Below the pieces are notes generated by a model that was not told the origin of the DNA, searched no databases, and saw only the letters and a program-made list of their open reading frames with translations. DNA of 27,915 nucleotides from DASUBV01 sp035763085 (GTDB lineage: Bacteria; Actinomycetota; Actinomycetes; Streptosporangiales; Streptosporangiaceae). The translations under genes and the position numbers were made by a program. Below are positions 14,367 to 22,097 of this stretch, one piece after another (position 1 is the first letter of the stretch; each line of letters starts with the position of its first letter). The DNA is taken from assembly GCA_035763085.1 (NCBI GenBank), contig DASUBV010000353.1, forward strand, positions 1-27,915, read 5' to 3'.

Positions 14367-15217
14367 GCGCCCGGCTGAAGACCAGCGTCGGCACCGCGCT
14401 GGCGATCCTGGCCGCGGTGTACGTGCTGGCGCCGCTGTACTGGCTGCTGATCGCCTCGACCAAGAGCACCGGCCAGCTGTTCGGCACGTCCACGTTCCTG
14501 CCGCCCGGTCACCTGTCACTCGGCTCGAACCTGGCCGCGCTGTTCTCGTTCGGTGGCGGGGACTTCCGTTACTGGATCATCAACTCGGCCGTGTACGCGA
14601 CGGTGACCGCGGTACTGGCCACGCTGGTCTCCACGCTGTGCGGGTACAGCCTGGCCAAGTACCGGTTCAAGATGCGGCGGCCGGTGCTCGGGCTGGTCGT
14701 CGGCTCGCTGATGGTGCCCGCCACCGTCCTGGTCGTGCCGATCTTCATGCTGGAGAGCTACCTGCACCTGAACAACAGCTACGAGGGCGTCATCCTGCCG
14801 CTGGCGGTGTACCCGTTCGGCGCGTACTTCATGGCCATCTACGCGCTGGACGCGGTCCCGGACACGCTGCTGGACGCCGCGCGCATCGACGGCGCGGGCG
14901 AGCTGGCCATCTTCTGGCGGGTGGCCCGGCCGGTGCTGATGCCGGGCATGGCCACGCTGTTCCTGCTGGCGTTCATCGGGACCTGGAACAACTACTTCCT
15001 GCCGCTGGTGGTGCTGGGCACCCCGAGCCGGTTCCCGCTGACCGTGGGCCTGGGCACCTGGGCCAGCGAGCTGCACCTGGCCGGCTCCAGCCAGCCGCTG
15101 TACCCGGAAGTCATCCTCGGGTCGCTGATCTCGGTGCTGCCGCTGCTTATCTTGTTCCCGTTCCTGCAGAAATACGTAGCCCGCGGGCTCACGTTCGGCG
15201 CGATCGCCGGAGAGTAG
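14363..15217 (+). CDS. ABC sugar permease, MalG-type
   Basis: This 284-residue permease has six hydrophobic helices and the EAA-loop sequence DAARIDGAGELAIFWRVARPVLMP (about 171-194). The C-terminus KYVARGLTFGAIAGE matches the usual ending of MalG-like subunits (the ...GLTxGAVKG pattern). It starts with GTG overlapping the previous stop and is followed 5 bp later by the beta-galactosidase. It forms the membrane channel with the MalF-type partner. The ATPase is presumably supplied in trans, as MsiK does for several Streptomyces sugar systems; that is an inference from known biology. Confidence 0.92.
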   Translation: MSARLKTSVGTALAILAAVYVLAPLYWLLIASTKSTGQLFGTSTFLPPGHLSLGSNLAALFSFGGGDFRYWIINSAVYATVTAVLATLVSTLCGYSLAKYRFKMRRPVLGLVVGSLMVPATVLVVPIFMLESYLHLNNSYEGVILPLAVYPFGAYFMAIYALDAVPDTLLDAARIDGAGELAIFWRVARPVLMPGMATLFLLAFIGTWNNYFLPLVVLGTPSRFPLTVGLGTWASELHLAGSSQPLYPEVILGSLISVLPLLILFPFLQKYVARGLTFGAIAGE

Positions 15218-15222
15218 GCATC

Positions 15223-17244
15223 ATGACCTCATCCTGGGAGCCGGGTACCTGGCCGCCACCGCACCTGCTGTACGGCGGCGACTACAACCCCGAGCAGTGG
15301 CCGGCATCGGTGTGGCGCGAGGACGCCGCGCTGATGCGCAAGGCCGGGGTGAACCTGGCGACCGTCGGGGTGTTCTCCTGGGCCCGGCTGGAGCCTGCGC
15401 CCGGCGAGTACGACTTCGGCTGGCTGACCGAGGTGCTGGACCTGCTCGACGATGCCGGCGTCGGCGTGGTGCTGGCCACCCCGACCGCCGCGCCGCCGCC
15501 GTGGCTGACGGTGGCGCACCCCGACATCCTGCCGGTCAACGCGGCCGGGGTGCGCTACTCCCCCGGCAGCCGCCAGGCGTTCTGCGTGCACCACCCGGAG
15601 TACCGGCGCGCGGCGCTGGCCATCACCGGGGAGCTAGCCCGGCGGCTGGGCCGCCATCCGGCGGTGCGGATGTGGCACATCCACAACGAGTACGCCTGCC
15701 ACGTCCCGCAGTGTTACTGCGACATCTCCGCGGCGGCGTTCCGCGACTGGCTGCGCGCCCGTTACGCCACCCCGGCCGAGCTGACCCAGGCCTGGGGCGG
15801 GGCGTTCTGGAGCCAGCGGTACGCCAGCTTCGATGAGGTGCTGCCGCCGCGGGTGACGCCGTCGTTCGCCAACCCTGGCCAGGTCCTGGACTACCGGCGG
15901 TTCTCCAGCGACTCCTACCGGGCGGCGTTCGCCGCCGAGCGCGACCTGGTCCGCTCATTCACCGGGTCGCTGCCGGTCACCACCAACTTCATGGGCTTCT
16001 TCCAGCCGCTGGACTACTTCGCGTGGGCCGCGGAAGAGGACCTGTGCTCAACCGACAACTACCCCGACCCTTCTGACCCGGACTCCCCGATGCTCACCGC
16101 GATGCACTACGACCTGGTCCGGTCGCTGAAGCGCGAGGTGCCGTGGCTGGTCATGGAGCAGACCACCGCACGGGTGAACTGGCGGCCGGTCAACTCGGCC
16201 AAGGTGCCGGGCCGGATGCGCGCCGACAGCTACCAGGCCCTGGCCCGCGGCGCGACCGGGGTCGCGTTCTTCCAGTGGCGGGCGTCAGCGGCGGGCGCCG
16301 AGAAGTTCCACAGCGCGATGCTCGGCCACGCCGGCACAGCCACGCCGGCCTGGCGCGAGGTGACCGAGCTGGGCGAGGAACTGCAGCGGATCGGCGAGGT
16401 GCGGGCCGCGCCGGTGCAGGCCGACTGCGCCATCGTGTTCTCCTGGCCAAGCTGGTGGGCGATGGAGCACCCCTCCCGGCCGTCCTCCGAGCTGCACCTG
16501 CTGGACCAGGTCCGGTGGCTGTACCGGCCGCTGTTCGAGGCCGGGGTGACGGCGGACTTCGTCGCGCCCGGCACGGACCTGTCGCGCTACCCGGCGGTGC
16601 TGGTGCCGAGCCTGTACCTGCTGACCGAGGCCGAGGGGGCCAGCATCCGGGATTACGTGACCGGCGGCGGCACGGCGGTGATCTCGTTCTGGTCGGGCAT
16701 CGTGGACGAGCGTGATCGCGTCTACCTCGGCCCGTACGGCGGCCCGCTGCGCGAGCTGTTCGGCGGCGACGTGGTGGACGTGGTGCCGCTGCAGCCGGGC
16801 GACAGCGCCGGGCTGGCCTGGGCCGACGGCCGGCGGTCGGCGGGCACGCACTGGCTGGACGTCATCGAGCCGGGCGACGGCGAGGTGCTGGCCAGCCTGG
16901 ACTCGACGCCGTGGGCCGGGCGGCCGGCCGTGCTGCGGCACCGGGCAGGCGCGGGCCAGGCCTACTACCTGGGTACCCGCGTCGACCACGAGTCGCTGAC
17001 GAGGCTGCTCGGGCAGGCGCTCGGGACTGACCTGGCGGCGGCGGCCGGTGCGCTCGGCCGGGACGTGGAGCGAGTCGTGCGGCGCGCCGGGCCGGCGAGC
17101 TATGAGTTCTGGATCAACCACGCGGCCGGGCCGGCGCGGGTAACCCTGGCCAGCGGGGGCCGGGAGCTGCTGTCGGGCACGGACGCCGGCGGGGCGCTGG
17201 ACCTGCCGCCGCAGGGCGTCGCCATCGTGCGTCGCGAGGGGTGA
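15223..17244 (+). CDS. Beta-galactosidase, glycoside hydrolase family 42
   Basis: This 673-residue cytoplasmic GH42 enzyme matches the family's usual length. The TIM barrel begins LLYGGDYNPEQWP (15-27). The acid/base glutamate is E156 in WHIHNEYACH and the nucleophile is E312 in LVMEQTT. A cysteine cluster (C121, C159, C164, C166) resembles the GH42 zinc site. The middle holds the trimerisation domain (CAIVFSWPSWWAME region) and the C-terminus a small beta domain. It should hydrolyse beta-galactosides imported by the upstream ABC system. The ATG at 15223 follows GGAGAG. It is the last gene of the LacI-controlled operon and is followed by a hairpin. Alternative substrates include plant galacto-oligosaccharides. 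Confidence 0.95.
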   Translation: MTSSWEPGTWPPPHLLYGGDYNPEQWPASVWREDAALMRKAGVNLATVGVFSWARLEPAPGEYDFGWLTEVLDLLDDAGVGVVLATPTAAPPPWLTVAHPDILPVNAAGVRYSPGSRQAFCVHHPEYRRAALAITGELARRLGRHPAVRMWHIHNEYACHVPQCYCDISAAAFRDWLRARYATPAELTQAWGGAFWSQRYASFDEVLPPRVTPSFANPGQVLDYRRFSSDSYRAAFAAERDLVRSFTGSLPVTTNFMGFFQPLDYFAWAAEEDLCSTDNYPDPSDPDSPMLTAMHYDLVRSLKREVPWLVMEQTTARVNWRPVNSAKVPGRMRADSYQALARGATGVAFFQWRASAAGAEKFHSAMLGHAGTATPAWREVTELGEELQRIGEVRAAPVQADCAIVFSWPSWWAMEHPSRPSSELHLLDQVRWLYRPLFEAGVTADFVAPGTDLSRYPAVLVPSLYLLTEAEGASIRDYVTGGGTAVISFWSGIVDERDRVYLGPYGGPLRELFGGDVVDVVPLQPGDSAGLAWADGRRSAGTHWLDVIEPGDGEVLASLDSTPWAGRPAVLRHRAGAGQAYYLGTRVDHESLTRLLGQALGTDLAAAAGALGRDVERVVRRAGPASYEFWINHAAGPARVTLASGGRELLSGTDAGGALDLPPQGVAIVRREG

Positions 17245-17245
17245 C

Positions 17246-17296
17246 AGCGGCGGGCTGAGGCCGGATCCGGCGGCGGGCTGCGGCCAGATCCTGCGG
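17246..17296. repeat. Imperfect 23-bp tandem repeat
   Basis: The unit starting AGCGGCGGGCTG at 17246 recurs as GGCGGCGGGCTG at 17269, with matching GGCC-GATCC segments behind each, and a partial third copy follows. It is intergenic, immediately after the beta-galactosidase stop. No function is evident. Confidence 0.65.
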
Positions 17297-17328
17297 CGGC
17301 CGTCCCGGCTGACCCGGCTCCGCCCGGG

Positions 17329-17355
17329 CCGGCCGCTGGCCTGAGCAGCGGCCGG
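17329..17355 (+). terminator. Terminator hairpin of the galactoside operon
   Basis: CCGGCCGCTG (17329-17338) and CAGCGGCCGG (17346-17355) are perfect 10-bp arms around a 7-nt loop. It lies about 85 nt after the GH42 stop and before the next gene's start. There is no U-tract, as is usual at this GC content. Confidence 0.6.
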
Positions 17356-17382
17356 GCGGGCCGGCGCCGGTATCCTGCGGGC

Positions 17383-18072
17383 GTGGCGGACTGGGTAACG
17401 ATCTCCTCGCTGGCGACCGCCGGAGGCACGCTGGTCCTCGCGGTGGCGACCTTCGCGGCCGTGCACTCGGCCAACCGCGCCGCGCGGGTGGCGGAGCAGG
17501 CGGCCCGCACCGCCGAGCGGTCCATGCTGGCCGGGCTGCGCCCGGTGCTGGTCGCCTCGCGGCTGCAGGACCCCCGGCAGAAGATCCAGTTCCAGGAGGA
17601 GGACAAGTACCTGGTGGTCGACGGCAGCCGGGCCGCCCTGGAAGTCACCTCGGACGTGGTCTACATGGCGCTATCTATCCGGAATGTCGGAACTGGCCTG
17701 GCCGTGCTGCACGGCTGGTTCGTCTGCGCGGGCAGCCAGTACGAGCGGGCGCATCCGCCGCTGGCGGAGTTCACCGACCAGATCCGCGACATCTTCCTGG
17801 CCGCCGAGGACATCGGCGTCTGGTCGGCGGCCTACCGCGACCCGTCGAGCCAGGCCTTCCAGCTAGCCGCCGACGCCATCAAGAACGGCCGTCCGCTCAC
17901 CCTGCACCTGCTGTACGGCGACTACGAGGGCGGCCAGCGGGTGATCACCCAGTTCAGCCTCCGGCATCCCGGGGAGACCTGGCTGGGCACGGCGGTCCGG
18001 CACTACAACGTCGACCGCCCCGAGCCGCGCGCCGCTCCGGGCCAGTCAGACCCGCAAGCCGAGTCCAGCTAA
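17383..18072 (+). CDS. Membrane-anchored protein of unknown function
   Basis: I do not recognise a named family. The 229-residue protein starts with GTG and has one hydrophobic segment (about residues 6-26, ISSLATAGGTLVLAVATFAAV). An Ala/Arg-rich amphipathic helix, likely coiled, follows (HSANRAARVAEQAARTAERSML). A soluble domain rich in beta strands runs from about residue 50 to 215 (YLVVDGSRAALEVTSDVVYMALSIRNVGTGLAVLHGWFV). The soluble domain is probably cytoplasmic, next to the basic helix. No ribosome site is visible; TATCCT ends 6 nt before the GTG, so a leaderless mRNA is likely. It could belong with the ECF gene 77 bp downstream, but a hairpin at 18077-18095 separates them. Confidence 0.75.
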   Translation: MADWVTISSLATAGGTLVLAVATFAAVHSANRAARVAEQAARTAERSMLAGLRPVLVASRLQDPRQKIQFQEEDKYLVVDGSRAALEVTSDVVYMALSIRNVGTGLAVLHGWFVCAGSQYERAHPPLAEFTDQIRDIFLAAEDIGVWSAAYRDPSSQAFQLAADAIKNGRPLTLHLLYGDYEGGQRVITQFSLRHPGETWLGTAVRHYNVDRPEPRAAPGQSDPQAESS

Positions 18073-18076
18073 GCGC

Positions 18077-18095
18077 GCCGGGCAGGTCGCCCGGC
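18077..18095. terminator. Hairpin between orphan gene and sigma factor
   Basis: GCCGGGC-aggtc-GCCCGGC is a perfect 7-bp stem starting 5 nt after the stop at 18072. It is followed by an A-run rather than a T-run on the plus strand, so it is not a classical intrinsic terminator, but it may still end or stabilise the transcript. Confidence 0.4.
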
Positions 18096-18114
18096 AAAAA
18101 ATCCGTCGTTTCCA

Positions 18115-18141
18115 GGCAACCTCGACGGCCGCCGGGCGTCT
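18115..18141 (+). promoter_or_regulatory. ECF-type promoter of the sigma factor gene
   Basis: GGCAACC (18115-18121), 15 nt, then CGTCT (18137-18141) matches the CAACC...CGTC pattern known for many ECF sigma-factor promoters. The gene's ATG begins 8 nt after the -10, so the mRNA would be leaderless or nearly so. No Shine-Dalgarno is present. This suggests the sigma factor transcribes its own gene. Confidence 0.55.
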
Positions 18142-18148
18142 CTCCTGC

Positions 18149-18709
18149 ATGAACCTCGACCTCCCCGGCGCCGCCGCCGGCTGGCAGGCGGGCCTGGGCG
18201 GCATGGCAGTCGATCCGGACTCAGCCGTGACCAGCCTGTACCGGGAGCACGCACTCGCGCTGACCCGGCTGGCCCTGGTCATGACCGGTGACCGGCAAGC
18301 CGCCGAGGACATCGTCCAGGATGCCTTCTGCGGACTGCACCGCAGCTGGCACCGGCTGCGGGACGCGCAGAAGGCCCTGCCTTATGTCCGGGCCGCGGTG
18401 ATGAATGGCTGCCGCTCGGAGTTCCGGCGGCACCAGTCCCGGCGGCGTGACCGCGGCGGCGTCGAGGACTACATCCCGCCCGCCTGGTCGGCTGAGTCGG
18501 CCGCGCTGGCCAGCGCCGAGCGGCGGGCGGTGCTGCAGGCGCTCACGGGGCTGCCCGCCCGGCAGCGCGAGGCACTAGTGCTCCGCTTCTTCCTGGACCT
18601 GTCGGAGGCCGACATCGCCGCCACCATGCGGATCAGCCGCGGCACCGTCAAGTCCACCGTCGCGCGCGGCCTGGCCGCGCTGCGCACGCAGCTCGGCGAG
18701 GAGTCATGA
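18149..18709 (+). CDS. ECF sigma factor, SigE-like group
   Basis: This 186-residue sigma-70 family protein has only regions 2 and 4. Region 2 (about 27-95) includes ALALTRLALVMTGDRQAAEDIVQDAF, the core-binding and -10 recognition part. Region 4 (about 125-180) has LTGLPARQREALVLRFF and the helix-turn-helix LSEADIAATMRISRGTVKSTVARG. I chose the ATG at 18149, fitting a leaderless start; an internal Met at codon 19 (18203) is the alternative. Its stop overlaps the start of the next gene by ATGA, so it is translated together with a membrane-anchored partner that may hold it inactive. The signal is unknown. Confidence 0.92.
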   Translation: MNLDLPGAAAGWQAGLGGMAVDPDSAVTSLYREHALALTRLALVMTGDRQAAEDIVQDAFCGLHRSWHRLRDAQKALPYVRAAVMNGCRSEFRRHQSRRRDRGGVEDYIPPAWSAESAALASAERRAVLQALTGLPARQREALVLRFFLDLSEADIAATMRISRGTVKSTVARGLAALRTQLGEES

Positions 18710-20046
18710 TGAGCCGGACCGAAGAGCGGCTGCGAGACGCGACGACCGCACTGGCCCGGACACTCCAGCCCCAGGACATCCCCCCGCTCCGGCTCCCGGC
18801 CCCGGCGACCCGGCCGGCCGGCCGCCGACCCAGCCGCGCAGGCCGGCGGGCATGGCTCGTCCCGGCTGCGGCGGCCGCATCCGTGCTCGCCGTGGCCGGC
18901 GCGATCGCCATCGCCGTGCAGCACCAGCCCGCGCCCCCCGGCCTGGCCGGCGGCTGCCCGGCGCCGCCTCCGCCCCCGCGCAGGATCTCTACGACCAGCT
19001 CGGCCAGCTCGGCGGGCGCGCCGCGCTTCCTGGTGACCGTGAGCGCCGGGAAGGCCGTGGTGCGCTCGGCCATTACCGGGCGGTCCGTTGCGTCGATCGG
19101 CTTCCCGCACCAGGTCAGCGCCATCGAGGGGGTGGCCGCACGTCCCGGCGACCGGATCTTCTACCTGGCCGGGGCCGCATTCGGCCGTTATGGTGGCCGG
19201 TCTGTCGCCATCGCCTTCTACCGGCTGACGCTCGGGGCCGACGGCCAGCCAGCCGCGCTGAGCCGCCTGCCGGGGACGCCGTTCCTCGCCCCGCTGCCAT
19301 TCACCAGCAATGCGCTGACCACAATCCCCATGGCGGTATCCGCCGACGGAACCAAGCTGGCCTTCGTGTCGGGCAGCCCGCATCCGCAGGTCCTCGGGAT
19401 ACCCGAGCCGGATGGCGCGCAGCGCGTCATCGTCCAGGACGTGGCCACCGGCACCCGGCACGCCTTTGGCGCCTGGCCCGCGGCGCACGCCCAGGTCGCT
19501 AGCGTGTCCTGGATAGCGGGCAACCAGCTCGGCTTCGCGGCGACCATCGCCGCCGCTGCAGTAAAGAACCACACGGTCGTCCGGGGTAGTCATGCGCTCA
19601 ACGTGAGCATGGTGCTGAACACCGGCTCGACTGCCTGCGGATCGAGCCTGATCCGCAACAGTCGCCTGATCACTGCCGGGTCAGCGAGCCGCCATGCCGG
19701 GCCCACCGCCGGCCTGGTCAGCGAGGATGCCCAGACTTTCTACGCGCTCACCCGCACCGGCCGCGGCACCAGCGAGGTCGCCGCGATCTCCGTGGCCACC
19801 GGCCAGACAGCCCGGGTCCTGGTCACCGGGCCAGCGGCGGACAACGCCACCCCCATGAGCCTGGATGGCTCGAGCCTCCTGGTCTCGCTCAGCCTGCGCC
19901 ACGTGCCGCATCCGAGCAGCGGCGGCTCGTACGTCATCGGCCACCTCGCCCGGATCAACCTGACCACCGGACAGGTGACGCGACTGCCCATCCCGCTGTA
20001 CTCCTCGCCGCAGGTCCCGGCCCCGACGCTGCTGGCCGCCTGGTAA
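18706..20046 (+). CDS. Membrane-anchored extracytoplasmic repeat protein, probable sigma-factor partner
   Basis: This 446-residue protein has a short cytoplasmic N-terminus (1-48), one transmembrane helix (about 50-71, WLVPAAAAASVLAVAGAIAIAV), a Pro/Ser linker and a large outer domain of about 340 residues. The outer domain carries repeated strand patterns such as VQDVATGTRHAF, ISVATGQTARVL and INLTTGQVTRLP, as in beta-propellers. The HxxxCxxC zinc motif of classical anti-sigma factors is absent. The coupled start with the ECF gene argues for a joint function; I infer that the short inner tail may bind the sigma factor while the propeller senses an envelope signal. It could instead simply be a regulated surface protein. 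A second ATG overlaps at 18709. Confidence 0.72.
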   Translation: MMSRTEERLRDATTALARTLQPQDIPPLRLPAPATRPAGRRPSRAGRRAWLVPAAAAASVLAVAGAIAIAVQHQPAPPGLAGGCPAPPPPPRRISTTSSASSAGAPRFLVTVSAGKAVVRSAITGRSVASIGFPHQVSAIEGVAARPGDRIFYLAGAAFGRYGGRSVAIAFYRLTLGADGQPAALSRLPGTPFLAPLPFTSNALTTIPMAVSADGTKLAFVSGSPHPQVLGIPEPDGAQRVIVQDVATGTRHAFGAWPAAHAQVASVSWIAGNQLGFAATIAAAAVKNHTVVRGSHALNVSMVLNTGSTACGSSLIRNSRLITAGSASRHAGPTAGLVSEDAQTFYALTRTGRGTSEVAAISVATGQTARVLVTGPAADNATPMSLDGSSLLVSLSLRHVPHPSSGGSYVIGHLARINLTTGQVTRLPIPLYSSPQVPAPTLLAAW

Positions 20047-20134
20047 GCGCCGGCGGTCGTGCCCACTGGCCCTGATTCCGCGGTCCGGAGCCGTCGCGCT
20101 TTACCGCGCTGACCAGTAGTGCCAGCCTGGTCCG

Positions 20135-21151
20135 GTGATGCCGACCATCAGGTACTGCGCCACGCCCGCGGGCCGGGTGGCTTACTCCGTGACCGGCAGC
20201 GGACCGGCGCTGCTGTGCGACTCCGGCTGGGTCACGCACCTGACCGGCCAGCTGAACCTGTTCTGCTTCGCCGCATTCCTGGAGCGGCTGGCCGGCCGGT
20301 TCACCGTGATCCGCTACGACAAGCCCGGCTGCGGCCTGTCTGACCGCGACGTGACCGACCTGTCGCTGGATGCCCAGGTGGCCGCGGCCATGGCGGTCGC
20401 CGACGCGGTCCGGGCCGACCGGTTCAGCCTGTTCGGCGCCTCCCAGGGCGGCCAGCTGGCCGCCGCGATCGCCGCCCGCTACCCCGGCCGGGTCCACTCG
20501 CTCGTGCTGTACGGGACCTGCGCCGACGGCGGTGCCCTGGCCCCGGCCGAGGTGCGGGAGTCCATCGTCGGGCTGCTCCGGGCGCACTGGGGGCTGGGCT
20601 CGAAGGTGCTCACCGGCATCTTCATCCCCGAACCGAGCGCCGCGGAGATCGAGGCATTCCGGCAGCTGCAGCGCTCCAGTTCCTCGGCCGCCGTCGCGGC
20701 CGGGCTGCTGGAGGCCTACTACCAGACCGACGTACGGGACCTGCTGCCGGCGATCCGGGCGCGCACCGCGGTGCTGCACCGCGAGAGCGACCCGGCCACC
20801 GGGTTCGCGCTCGGCCGTGAGGTCGCCATGCTGATCCCCGGCGCGACGCTCGTCCCGCTGCCGGGCAACAGCCACCTGTACTACCACGGTGAATGGACCG
20901 CGGTGCTGGAGGCGATGCTCGGCTTCCTGGGCGAGACAGCCGGGCCGGCCGGCGGCCCCCGGCTGACCAGCCGCGAGCTCGAGGTGGCCCGGCTGGTCGC
21001 CGACGGGCTCACCAACCAGGCCATTGCCTCGCGGCTGTCGGTCGCGCCGCGCACCGCCGAAGCGCACGTGGAGAACATCCGCCGCAAGCTGGAGGTGCGG
21101 TCGCGGGCCCAGATCGCCGCCTGGGTGGCCAGGAGCGAACAGGGTCGCTGA
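20135..21151 (+). CDS. Alpha/beta-hydrolase fused to a LuxR-type DNA-binding domain
   Basis: This 338-residue protein has an intact alpha/beta-hydrolase fold (about 1-265) followed by a LuxR/NarL helix-turn-helix (about 276-335, LTSRELEVARLVADGLTNQAIASRLSVAPRTAEAHVENIRRKL). The catalytic triad appears complete: S103 in GASQGG, D219 in HRESD and H247 in GNSH. It could bind or hydrolyse a small ester or lactone and change DNA binding in response. The start is GTG 20135 or ATG 20138, both with weak ribosome sites. It lies 127 bp before the MddA-type gene on the same strand, so that gene and its partner are candidate targets. The ligand is unknown. Confidence 0.88.
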   Translation: MMPTIRYCATPAGRVAYSVTGSGPALLCDSGWVTHLTGQLNLFCFAAFLERLAGRFTVIRYDKPGCGLSDRDVTDLSLDAQVAAAMAVADAVRADRFSLFGASQGGQLAAAIAARYPGRVHSLVLYGTCADGGALAPAEVRESIVGLLRAHWGLGSKVLTGIFIPEPSAAEIEAFRQLQRSSSSAAVAAGLLEAYYQTDVRDLLPAIRARTAVLHRESDPATGFALGREVAMLIPGATLVPLPGNSHLYYHGEWTAVLEAMLGFLGETAGPAGGPRLTSRELEVARLVADGLTNQAIASRLSVAPRTAEAHVENIRRKLEVRSRAQIAAWVARSEQGR

Positions 21152-21160
21152 CCAGCCGGG

Positions 21161-21168
21161 CTACGTAG
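21161..21168. promoter_or_regulatory. Palindrome after the LuxR-hydrolase gene
   Basis: CTACGTAG is a perfect 8-bp palindrome in a GC-rich background, 9 nt beyond the LuxR-fusion stop and about 80 bp upstream of the predicted mddA promoter. It is a possible half of a regulator site. Eight bases are short enough to arise by chance. Confidence 0.25.
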
Positions 21169-21242
21169 TTCCCCCTATGCCGGCCACCTGCCGGCCCTGG
21201 GCCTGCCCGATGGCGACGGGGCGGCGCCGGCAGTTCGCCCGA

Positions 21243-21272
21243 TTGCCGCCGCCGGCGCCGTGATCTTAGCGT
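21243..21272 (+). promoter_or_regulatory. Promoter of the MddA-type gene, leaderless layout
   Basis: TTGCCG (21243-21248), 18 nt, then TAGCGT (21267-21272) ends 6 nt before the ATG at 21279. No Shine-Dalgarno precedes the ATG. The predicted transcript would start at or next to the start codon. Confidence 0.4.
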
Positions 21273-21278
21273 TGTCCC

Positions 21279-22097
21279 ATGTCAGACGCTACGGAGTCCG
21301 CCCCGGCCCCGGCTCCGGACCTGGCCCCGATCCCGGTCTCGGCCCTGGCCCGGCCGCGGTCCGGGTGGCCGGTCGTGGCCTACGCGGCGGTGGTGTACGT
21401 CGTCCTGCTCGTGATCCTGGCCTACAGCATCGGCTATTTCATCGGCTTCGCCGTGCCCCGGGGCATCGACGACGGCACCCGCTGGCCCGTCGCCGGCGCG
21501 GTCGCGGTCGACCTGGCGGTGCTGGCGCTGTTCGCGGTGCAGCACACCGTGATGGCCCGGCCGTGGTTCAAGCGCTGGTGGACCAGGCTGATCCCGGCGC
21601 CCGCCGAGCGGGCCACCTTCGTGCTAGCCGCCAGCGCCGTCCTGGCCCTGACCTTCTGGGCCTGGCGCCCGTTCGGCCCGCAGTTGTGGCATCTGTCCGG
21701 TCCGGCCGCCGACCTGCTGCTGGCCATCTACGCACTCGGCTGGGTGGTGGTGCTCAGCGCCACCTTCGGAGTCAGCCACGCCGACCTGTTCGGGCTGCGG
21801 CAGGCCTGGCTGGCCGCCCGCGGCACGCCGTACACCCCGCCGCCGTTCACCGACCGCGGCTTGTACCGGCAGGTCCGCCACCCGCTGATGACCGGCTTCC
21901 TGATCGTCTTCTGGGCGACCCCGGTGATGACGGCCGGGCACCTGCTGTTCGCGGCCGCCGCAACCGGGTACATCGTCATCGGCATCGCGTTCGAGGAACA
22001 CGACCTGCGGCTGGCCCTCGGCGGGGCCTACGCTTCCTACCGCTCTCGGGTGCCGGCCCTGGTACCGGGTCTGCGCTGGCGGAGAGAACATGAGTAA
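21279..22097 (+). CDS. mddA: Methanethiol S-methyltransferase-like membrane protein (MddA/NnrU family)
   Basis: This 272-residue integral membrane protein has about five to six hydrophobic helices after a Pro/Ala-rich N-terminus. Family signatures are FAVQHTVMARPWFKRWWTR (85-103), GLYRQVRHPLMTGFL (194-208) and FEEHDL (238-243), with the C-terminal YRSRVPALVPGL. These are the conserved S-adenosylmethionine and active-site segments of MddA-like methyltransferases, relatives of isoprenylcysteine carboxyl methyltransferases. MddA is known to methylate methanethiol to dimethyl sulfide. The LLM gene starts 8 nt before this stop, so the two are translated together. The exact substrate remains an inference from family resemblance; a different thiol or a prenylated acceptor is possible. 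Confidence 0.82.
   Translation: MSDATESAPAPAPDLAPIPVSALARPRSGWPVVAYAAVVYVVLLVILAYSIGYFIGFAVPRGIDDGTRWPVAGAVAVDLAVLALFAVQHTVMARPWFKRWWTRLIPAPAERATFVLAASAVLALTFWAWRPFGPQLWHLSGPAADLLLAIYALGWVVVLSATFGVSHADLFGLRQAWLAARGTPYTPPPFTDRGLYRQVRHPLMTGFLIVFWATPVMTAGHLLFAAAATGYIVIGIAFEEHDLRLALGGAYASYRSRVPALVPGLRWRREHE

Noticed and set aside
14638..15222. Upstream in-frame extension of the beta-galactosidase
   Set aside because: It overlaps the permease gene in another frame and has no homology-like features. The GH42 fold begins right after the ATG at 15223, which has a ribosome site.
20111..20132. GACCAG-N10-CTGGTC inverted repeat before the LuxR-hydrolase gene
   Set aside because: Six-base arms with a 10-base gap are frequent by chance at this composition. 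No supporting promoter element was found.
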